Shown one piece after another: positions 58,297-64,000 of a DNA stretch of 64,000 bases. Made by a program: the position numbers and the translations under genes. Source of the DNA: Candidatus Rokuibacteriota bacterium (GTDB lineage Bacteria; Methylomirabilota; Methylomirabilia; Rokubacteriales; CSP1-6). The notes under the pieces were generated by a model. It did not search any database and was not told the origin of the DNA. It was given only the letters and a program-made list of their open reading frames with translations. Numbering within the stretch: position 1 is the stretch's first letter; every line of letters starts with the position of its first letter. Location of the stretch: contig QHRU01000038.1 in assembly GCA_003220225.1 (NCBI GenBank), positions 1 to 64,000 of the forward strand, read 5' to 3'.

Positions 58297-59318
58297 TCTC
58301 GGCGCTCGCGGTGCGCCTGCCCAACTGGCTGGGCGACACGGTGATGGCCGAGCCGGCCGTGCGCGCGCTGCGCCGCGCGCATCCGCAGGCGCAGGTGCTG
58401 CTGGCGGGGCCGTGGGCGACGGTGCTCGGCGGCCAGGGGCTCGCGGACACGCTCGTGACCTATCCGCGCGCGTGGTCCGGGCGGCTCGCTGCCGCCGACG
58501 TCGTGCGGCGGCTCGCGCCCGACACCGCCGTGCTGCTGCCCAACTCGGTCGAGTCGGCGCTGGCCGCCTGGTACTGGGGTGCGGGCCGTCGCATCGGCTT
58601 CGACGCCGGCGTGCGCGGCAAGGTGCTCACCGACGTCGTCGCGCTGCCCGAGCCGCGGCGCCACCAGATCGACGAGTACCTGATGCTCGCCGAGCGGTGT
58701 GGCGCGAGCGCCGACGACGCGGAGCCGACGCTCACGCCGCCGCCGGCCGACGGCGCCGCGCGGGCCGAAGCGCGCGCGCTGCTCGCCGAGGCCGGCGCGC
58801 ACGGCGGACGCCGCACGGTCGGCGTGCACCTGGGCGCCGCCTACGGGCCGGCGAAGACGTGGCCCGCCGAGCGCGTCGCCGAGCTCTGCCGGCTGCTCGA
58901 CACCGTCGGCGCGCGCGCTGTCCTGCTCGGCACGGCCGCCGAGGCGCCCGCGGCGGCGGCCCTCGCCGCCGAGGCGCCGGCGGCGACGCTGGCCGGGCGC
59001 GATCGTCCCGCGCTGCTGCCGTCGCTCCTCGCGGAGCTGGACGCGCTCGTGTCTGGCGACACGGGCGTGGCGCATCTCGCCACCGCGCTCGGCACGCCCG
59101 TGGTCGCGCTGTTCGGTCCCACCGATCCCGCGCTGTCGGCGCCGCGCGGCCGCGCGGTGGCGCTGACCCACCCGGTGCCGTGCGCGCCGTGCTTCTATCG
59201 CGTCTGCCCGATCGAGCATCCCTGCCTGCGCGGGCTCGAGGCCAAGCGCGTGCGCGACGCCGTGCTGGCGCTGCTGGAGAGCGCGCCACCGCCGCGTCCG
59301 GCGCGGAGGCAGCAATGA
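58293..59318 (+). CDS. waaF: LPS heptosyltransferase II (GT9)
   Basis: A 341-residue GT9 enzyme with ATG 58,293 overlapping the lpxK stop. The N-terminus VRLPNWLGDTVMAEPAVRALRRAHP is the WaaF signature. LLPNSVESALAAWYWGAGRRIGFD, GAAYGPAKTWPAERVAELCRLL and VSGDTGVAHLATALGTPVVALFGPTDP follow. CAPCFYRVCPIEHPCLRGL is the cysteine-rich tail common in WaaF. It adds heptose to the Kdo core, implying ADP-heptose synthesis elsewhere in the genome. Confidence 0.94.
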   Translation: MISALAVRLPNWLGDTVMAEPAVRALRRAHPQAQVLLAGPWATVLGGQGLADTLVTYPRAWSGRLAAADVVRRLAPDTAVLLPNSVESALAAWYWGAGRRIGFDAGVRGKVLTDVVALPEPRRHQIDEYLMLAERCGASADDAEPTLTPPPADGAARAEARALLAEAGAHGGRRTVGVHLGAAYGPAKTWPAERVAELCRLLDTVGARAVLLGTAAEAPAAAALAAEAPAATLAGRDRPALLPSLLAELDALVSGDTGVAHLATALGTPVVALFGPTDPALSAPRGRAVALTHPVPCAPCFYRVCPIEHPCLRGLEAKRVRDAVLALLESAPPPRPARRQQ

Positions 59319-59389
59319 GCGCGCGCGTTGACTTGCCGACCGTCGAGCGGCGGAGCCCTGCGAAGCCGCGCCGACGGCAAATCCAATGA
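59315..59389 (+). CDS. 24-codon mini-ORF linking waaF and the next glycosyltransferase
   Basis: ATG 59,315 overlaps the waaF stop (ATGA), and its stop overlaps the downstream ATG at 59,386 (ATGA). The peptide is basic (VERRSPAKPRRRQIQ). It has the same tiled arrangement as the mini-ORF at 57,095. It may be a functional peptide, a ribosome relay, or a chance reading of a short linker. Confidence 0.35.
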   Translation: MSARVDLPTVERRSPAKPRRRQIQ

Positions 59390-60525
59390 CCGCGGGAGCG
59401 CTGACCGTCCTGCATCTCGCGGCCAATCGCTGGTGGACTGGCAGCGCCGACCCGACCATCCAGCTCGCGAGCGCGCAGCAGGCGCGCGGCCACCGCGTGC
59501 TGCTGGCGGTGCCGCCGGGCGACCGATTCGAGGCCAAGGCGCGCGAGGCCGGGCTGACGCTGGTCGAGGGCTTCCACCTGCGCGCGCGGCTGGCGCCGTT
59601 GCAGATCGCCCGCGACGCCGTCCGGCTGCGCCGTGTCGCGCGCGAGCAGGCGGTGGACGTGCTGCACGCGCATCATTCCCACGACCACTGGCTCGCGCTG
59701 CTCGCGCGGCCCCGCAGCGGCGGGCGGCGGCCACCGGTGGCCCGCACGTTCCACGCGCTGCGCGCGGTGAAGCGCGACGCGGTGTCGCGCCGGCTCTACC
59801 GTCGCACGGACGCCGCGCTCGCCGTTTCGCGCCAGATCGAGGCGCGCTGCCGCGAGGCGGGCGTTCCTCCCGAGCGCGTGTACTGGACGCCGGGGATGGC
59901 GGACCTGCCGCGCTTCGCCGCCGAGGCCGACGGCCGCGCGGTCCGCGAGGAGTTCGCGCTGGGCGACGCGCCGGTGGTCGTGTCCGTCGCGCGGCTCGCG
60001 GCCAACCGCGGCCACGAGTTGCTGCTCGCGGGCTTTCGCGGACTGCTCGCCGATCTCCCCGCCGCGCGCCTGTTGCTGGTGGGCAAGGGGGAGACGCGCG
60101 AGCGCCTCGAGCGGCTCGTCGCCGGGCAGGGGCTCGCCCGACACGTCACGTTCGCCGGCTACCGCGACCGCGACCTGCCGTCGGTGCTGGCGGCGGCCGA
60201 CTGCTTCGCCCTGATGGCGCCGGGCTCCGACGACTCGTGCCGCGCGGCGCTCGAGGCGATGGCGGCCGCACGCCCCGTCGTCGCGCGCGCGGTCGGCGCG
60301 CTGCCGGAGACGGTCGCTCACGGCGAGACCGGACTCCTGGTGGAGGGCGACCGGCCGGAGGCGGTCGCGTGGGCGCTCCGCTCCGTGCTGACCGATCGCG
60401 CGCGCGCCCGCGCGATGGGGGCGGCGGGGCGGCGGCGCGCCGAGAAGGAATTCAGCCCGGCGCGCGCCGTCGAGACCGTCGAGCGTGCGTACCGCGCGAT
60501 GCTCGGCGCCCGGCCGGCCCGGTGA
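59386..60525 (+). CDS. GT4-family glycosyltransferase
   Basis: A 379-residue GT-B glycosyltransferase. The N-terminal domain starts TVLHLAANRWWTGSADPTIQLA and contains DVLHAHHSHDHWLAL. The C-terminal nucleotide-sugar domain has VVVSVARLAANRGHELLLAGF, RLLLVGKGETRERLERL and the glutamate motif CRAALEAMAAARPVVARAVGALPETV. It is probably an LPS core or oligosaccharide transferase because it sits in the waaF cluster. Donor and acceptor are unknown. Confidence 0.88.
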   Translation: MTAGALTVLHLAANRWWTGSADPTIQLASAQQARGHRVLLAVPPGDRFEAKAREAGLTLVEGFHLRARLAPLQIARDAVRLRRVAREQAVDVLHAHHSHDHWLALLARPRSGGRRPPVARTFHALRAVKRDAVSRRLYRRTDAALAVSRQIEARCREAGVPPERVYWTPGMADLPRFAAEADGRAVREEFALGDAPVVVSVARLAANRGHELLLAGFRGLLADLPAARLLLVGKGETRERLERLVAGQGLARHVTFAGYRDRDLPSVLAAADCFALMAPGSDDSCRAALEAMAAARPVVARAVGALPETVAHGETGLLVEGDRPEAVAWALRSVLTDRARARAMGAAGRRRAEKEFSPARAVETVERAYRAMLGARPAR

Positions 60526-60535
60526 GAGCTCGCCG

Positions 60536-61651
60536 GTGAGGATCCTGCACCTGATGTCGTGCCGCGGCTGGTCGTCGGACGCCTACTGGGCGGCGCGCGC
60601 GTGTCGCGAGCTCGAGCGCCGCGGGCACGCGGTGACGCTCGGGTGCAAGCGCGGCACCGACGATCGCGTCATCGACCGCGCGCGCGAGGAGGGGGTGACG
60701 CGGATCGAGACGTTCGAGCTGGCGGGCGGCCTGCGGCCGGCGCTGGACGGCGCCGATCTGCGACGGCTCGCGCGCGCGCTGCGCGACGCCGACGTCGTGC
60801 ACGTCCACCGCGGCAAGGAGCACTGGCTCGCCGCGGCCGCCGGGTACCTCACGGGCGGGCGGCGGCCGCCGGTCGTGCGCACGCGCCACATCGCGCAGGC
60901 GGTGCGGCCGCACGCCGCCAATCGCTGGCTCTACCGCCGGGCCACGGCCCTCGTCGTCACCGTGACCGAGGCGATCCGCCGCCAGTACCTCGCATCCGGC
61001 CTGCTGCCTCCCGAGCGCGTCGTCGCGCTGCAAGGCGGCGCCGACGTCGAGACGTATCGCCCGGGGCCGGCGGATCCCAGCGTCCGGCGCCGGCTCGGCG
61101 GCGACGGCGAGCCGCTCGTCGGCCTCGTCTCCGGGCTGCGCGTGATGAAGGGCCACCAGGTTGTCGTCGACGCCCTCGCGCGTCTGGCGTCGCGGGGCCG
61201 GACCCCCCGCGTGGTCTTCGTCGGCCGCGGCACTCACGAGCCCGCCGTGCTCGCGGCGATCCACCGCGCCGGACTCGAGCGCCGCGTGACGGTCGCGGGC
61301 TTCGCCCCCGACCTCCCGGCGGTGATGGCCGCCCTCGACGTCGCGCTCTACGTGCCGCTGGAGTCCGACGGGATGTCGCGCGTGCTGTTCGAGTACCTCG
61401 CGGCCGGGCGGCCGCTCGTCGCCGCGCGCACCGGGGTCGTGCCCGAGGTGCTGGGCGACGGCGTGCACGCGCTCCTCGTGCCGGCCGGCGACGCGGGCGC
61501 GCTGGCCGAGGCCCTCGAGCGCCTGCTCGACAACGCCGCGCTCCGTGCGCGACTCGGAGCGGCCGCGCGCGCGCTGGCGCTGGAGCGCTACTCCGGTGCG
61601 CGGCTGGCCGAGGCGCTCGAAACCCTCTACGCGCGCCTCCTCGTGGCATGA
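60536..61651 (+). CDS. GT4-family glycosyltransferase
   Basis: A 371-residue GT-B enzyme. GTG 60,536 is chosen because RILHLMSCRGWSSDAYWAARACRELERRGH is the conserved N-terminus. DVVHVHRGKEHWLAA and TRHIAQAVRPHAANRWLYRR follow. The C-terminal domain shows VGLVSGLRVMKGHQVVVDAL, VFVGRGTHEPAV and MSRVLFEYLAAGRPLVAARTGVVPEVL. It is related to the preceding gene product, suggesting duplication within the cluster. Specificity is unknown. Confidence 0.88.
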   Translation: MRILHLMSCRGWSSDAYWAARACRELERRGHAVTLGCKRGTDDRVIDRAREEGVTRIETFELAGGLRPALDGADLRRLARALRDADVVHVHRGKEHWLAAAAGYLTGGRRPPVVRTRHIAQAVRPHAANRWLYRRATALVVTVTEAIRRQYLASGLLPPERVVALQGGADVETYRPGPADPSVRRRLGGDGEPLVGLVSGLRVMKGHQVVVDALARLASRGRTPRVVFVGRGTHEPAVLAAIHRAGLERRVTVAGFAPDLPAVMAALDVALYVPLESDGMSRVLFEYLAAGRPLVAARTGVVPEVLGDGVHALLVPAGDAGALAEALERLLDNAALRARLGAAARALALERYSGARLAEALETLYARLLVA

Positions 61652-62787
61652 AGGTCTCCGTCCTCGCCTTCGACCTCTCGGACAACGCCACCGGACGCGC
61701 CGACCTGCTCGCACGCTTGCTGGCGCCGCGCTACGAGGTGGAGGTGGTGGGACCGCGCTTCGGCGACGCCGTCTGGCGCCCCGCTCGCGACGGCGCGGTC
61801 CGTTACCGCGCACTCCCGGGCGCGCGCTGGCCGCGCTTCGGCGCGATGCTGCCCGCGCTCGCCCGGCTCGCCGACGGCGACGTGTTGTTCGCCTCCAAGC
61901 CGCGGCCGACCAGCTTCGGCGTCGCGCTGCTCGCGCGACGGCAGCGACGCCGGCCGCTGATCCTCGACATCGACGACTGGGAGCTCGGCTTCTTCTATCG
62001 CGCCGGCTTCTGGGGGCGGGTGGGGCGGCTGCTGAACCTCGGGAACCCGAACGGGCTGCCGTGGACGTGGCTCGCCGAGCGGTTCGTGGCCCGCGCCGAC
62101 GCGCTGACGGTGGCCTCGCGCTTCCTCGCCGATCGCTTCGGCGGGATCCTCGTGCCCCACGTCCGCGATACCGAGGCGTGGGCGCCGGAGCGCTTCGACC
62201 GTGCCGCGGCGCGCGCCCGGCTCGGCGTCGGCGACGCGCGCGTCGTGATGTTCCTCGGCACGCCGCGCGGCCACAAGGGCGTCGAGGATTTGGTCGAGGC
62301 GACGGCCGGACTCGACGCCGCGCGGCTCGTCCTCGTCGGCGCCAATGCCGACAGCGCCGCCGCGCGGCGCTGGGCCGCGCGCGGGCACGTGAAGGTCGTC
62401 GGCGAGATCCCGTTCGACGACGTGCCGCGCTACCTGGTGGCTGCCGACGTGGTCGCCGTGCCGCAGCGCGCGACCACGGACACGCTCGGGCAGGTGCCCG
62501 CGAAGCTCTTCGACGCGATGGCGCTGGGACGGCCGATCGTGTCCACGGCCGTGTCCATGATCCCCGAGATCCTCGAGGGCTGCGGCGTGCTCGTTCGTCC
62601 GGGCGACACGACGGCGCTGCGCGTGGCCCTCGGGCGCCTGCTCGACGATCCGGCGAGCGCCGCCGAGCTGGGACGCCGCGCCCGTCAGCGCTGCGCCGAG
62701 CGCTACAGCTTCGCCACCGCCCGCGCCGTCCTGTTCCCGCTCATCGACGATCTCGCCTCCAAGTTCCGTCTGAAGCGAGGCACGTGA
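61648..62787 (+). CDS. GT4-family glycosyltransferase
   Basis: A 379-residue GT-B enzyme with ATG 61,648 overlapping the previous stop. The N-terminal half includes FASKPRPTSFGVALLARRQRRRPLILDIDDWELGFF. The C-terminal half has VVMFLGTPRGHKGVEDLVEA, LVLVGANADSAAARRW and KLFDAMALGRPIVSTAVSMIPEILEGCGVLV. It is more distant from its two upstream neighbours. Donor and acceptor are unknown; a role in LPS or surface glycan is inferred from position. Confidence 0.87.
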   Translation: MKVSVLAFDLSDNATGRADLLARLLAPRYEVEVVGPRFGDAVWRPARDGAVRYRALPGARWPRFGAMLPALARLADGDVLFASKPRPTSFGVALLARRQRRRPLILDIDDWELGFFYRAGFWGRVGRLLNLGNPNGLPWTWLAERFVARADALTVASRFLADRFGGILVPHVRDTEAWAPERFDRAAARARLGVGDARVVMFLGTPRGHKGVEDLVEATAGLDAARLVLVGANADSAAARRWAARGHVKVVGEIPFDDVPRYLVAADVVAVPQRATTDTLGQVPAKLFDAMALGRPIVSTAVSMIPEILEGCGVLVRPGDTTALRVALGRLLDDPASAAELGRRARQRCAERYSFATARAVLFPLIDDLASKFRLKRGT

Positions 62788-62845
62788 CGGCAGTGCGGCG
62801 GATCGTGCGCGCGCGCTTCGCTGGCGAGTGGGCAAGCGCGTGGCC

Positions 62846-62999
62846 GCGGCGGCGGGCCGGCGGGGCGGCCGGCCCTGTTCGGCCACGCAAATCGACAACG
62901 CAGTGCGCCTGTCATCGGCCCACGATGTACAGCCGGAATCGACGCAATACCCAGAAGACACGGGCCTCACAGGGCCGGCCGCCCCGCCGACCCGCCGCC
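62846..62999. repeat. Long inverted repeat in a glycosyltransferase gap
   Basis: Arms at 62,846-62,877 and 62,968-62,999 are 32 nt long and complementary with one mismatch. Weaker complementarity extends outward. The 90-nt interior is less GC-rich than the arms and encodes nothing recognisable. It occupies most of the 244-nt gap (62,788-63,031) before the waaG-like gene. It could be a small transposon-like element, a structured RNA or a strong transcriptional barrier. Confidence 0.8.
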
Positions 63000-63031
63000 G
63001 CAACCCACACGCTCGGCGCCGCCACCGTGTC

Positions 63032-64000
63032 ATGAGAATTCTCATCATCGCTCGCCCGTATGCGTTTCATGGGGGCGTGGAGAGTGCGACGGCCGGGCTG
63101 ATGCGCGCGCTCGTCGCGTACGGCCACGACGTGCATCGCGCCGGTCCTGGCCGCCAGTCGCCGCAGATCGGTGTCACCGAGCACCCGCTGCCTCTCCCGC
63201 CGCTGCCCTCGGCAGCGCGTGGGCTGGCGCTGGCGCTCGCGGCCGTGGTCGTCGCCCGCCGCCGGGGGTGGGACGTGGTGCAGAGCCACGAGCGCACGCT
63301 CGTTCAGGATGTCTATCGCGCGGGCGAGGGGTGCCACCGCGCGTATCTCGAGGCGATCGGCGCCTCGGCGGGACGGCGGCTGCATCACGCGGTGACGCTC
63401 GCCCTCGAGCGGCGCGTGTTCGCGCGCACGCCCCAGATCGTCGCGATCGCGCGACGCGGCGCGGAGGAGATCGCGCGGCACTACGCGGTGCCGGCACCGC
63501 GGCTCTCCGTCGTCTACAACGGCGTGGACCTGGAGCGCTTCCATCCACGGCTGCGCGGTCCGCATCGCGAGGGCGCGCGCGACGAGGCCGGCATCCCGGC
63601 CGGCGCGTTCACCGCGCTGTTCGCCGGCAGCGGCTTCGCGCGCAAGGGTCTCGCGACGGCGATCCGCGCGCTCGCGCAGCTCACGGACTCGCGCGCGCGC
63701 CTGCTCGTGGTCGGGCGGGACGACACGGCTCCCTATCGGCGGCTCGCGGGCGAGCTCGGCGTGGCGGGACGCGTCGCGTGGCTCGGCGCGCGGCCGGACA
63801 TCGAGCGCTGGTACGCCGCCGCCGACGCGCTGGCGCTGCCCACGCGCTACGAGCCGTTCGGCAACGTCCACCTCGAGGCGCTCGCGAGCGGCCTGCCCGT
63901 GGTGACGAGCGTGGTGGCGGGCGGTGCCGAGATCGTCGACGAGCGCTGCGGCGCGATCGTGGCCCCTGATGACGCCGCCGGGCTCGCGGCCGCGCTCGAC
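63032..64000 (+). CDS. waaG: WaaG-like LPS core glycosyltransferase, N-terminal part
   Basis: The frame is open from ATG 63,032 to the window edge (323 codons), so the C-terminus is outside. ILIIARPYAFHGGVESATAGLMRAL is the N-terminus. VVQSHERTLVQDVYRAGEGCHRAYL is the strongly conserved WaaG motif. VVYNGVDLERFHPRL, ALFAGSGFARKGLATAIRAL and ALPTRYEPFGNVHLEALASGLPVVTS follow. WaaG adds the first glucose to heptose in the LPS core; the sugar here may differ. Confidence 0.88.
   Translation, partial: MRILIIARPYAFHGGVESATAGLMRALVAYGHDVHRAGPGRQSPQIGVTEHPLPLPPLPSAARGLALALAAVVVARRRGWDVVQSHERTLVQDVYRAGEGCHRAYLEAIGASAGRRLHHAVTLALERRVFARTPQIVAIARRGAEEIARHYAVPAPRLSVVYNGVDLERFHPRLRGPHREGARDEAGIPAGAFTALFAGSGFARKGLATAIRALAQLTDSRARLLVVGRDDTAPYRRLAGELGVAGRVAWLGARPDIERWYAAADALALPTRYEPFGNVHLEALASGLPVVTSVVAGGAEIVDERCGAIVAPDDAAGLAAALD

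Noticed and set aside
63268-63969. Separate arginine-rich ORF inside the last gene
   Set aside because: It is out of frame with the WaaG-like reading frame, which is open from 63,032 with all family motifs.

Overview
The window is GC-rich bacterial chromosome, dense with genes and almost entirely on the + strand. GTG starts and 4-nt ATGA/GTGA stop-start overlaps are common. Lipid A, Kdo, heptosyltransferase, BamA and Lol genes show a diderm that makes LPS. The gene content, high GC and CO-dehydrogenase-type maturation genes would fit a Rokubacteria/Methylomirabilota-like lineage. That placement is inferred from content and style only; no marker phylogeny was done.

Region 1 (1-11,180): molybdenum-hydroxylase maturation genes. 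They are a MobA-like nucleotidyltransferase end, a CoxD-type MoxR ATPase interrupted by a full-length intein with a LAGLIDADG endonuclease, CoxE (VWA), an XdhC/CoxF protein and a MoeA-like molybdopterin-binding protein. A SufU/IscU scaffold, a SufS desulfurase, an agmatinase-family ureohydrolase, an NfeD/slipin membrane pair and a tRNA-Ala(CGC) follow.

Region 2 (11,181-18,090): a loose accessory stretch. A truncated tyrosine integrase abuts the tRNA and is joined to a headless GNAT acetyltransferase. Next come an exported unknown protein, a frameshifted old-yellow-enzyme fragment, a RidA protein, a lipoprotein, a 37-residue zinc-finger microprotein and a HIT protein. A periplasmic protease-rhodanese fusion has an in-frame UGA at a cysteine position with a SECIS-like hairpin after it, so it is a selenoprotein candidate. 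A secreted protein with an eight-residue repeat closes the region.

Region 3 (18,091-44,750): housekeeping blocks. These are an M16 peptidase pair, a rhomboid, tlyA, nadK, recN, secA, a zinc-ribbon protein, smc, rodZ, ftsY, the riboflavin genes ribD-ribE-ribBA-ribH, nusB, a phosphoesterase, lnt, prfB with its programmed frameshift, lysS and lolC-lolD. A GC-hairpin repeat family lies between some of these genes and is triplicated in tandem between ribBA and ribH.

Region 4 (44,750-64,000): clpC, then an envelope operon: bamA, ompH/skp, lpxD, lpxA, a Gfo/Idh oxidoreductase, lpxI, lpxB, a DUF374 acyltransferase, waaA, lpxK, waaF and four GT4 glycosyltransferases, the last one waaG-like and cut by the window edge. 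fabZ is absent from between lpxD and lpxA. Two tiny arginine-rich ORFs bridge gene junctions, and a long inverted repeat sits just before the last gene.

The items most worth a second look are the candidate selenocysteine protease-rhodanese (15,321-16,778), the CoxD intein with its apparent co-conversion tract (about 455-2,171), the SPRGQ-repeat protein (16,859-17,752), the dispersed hairpin repeats, the linker mini-ORFs, and a recurring -10-like hexamer placed for leaderless transcription.
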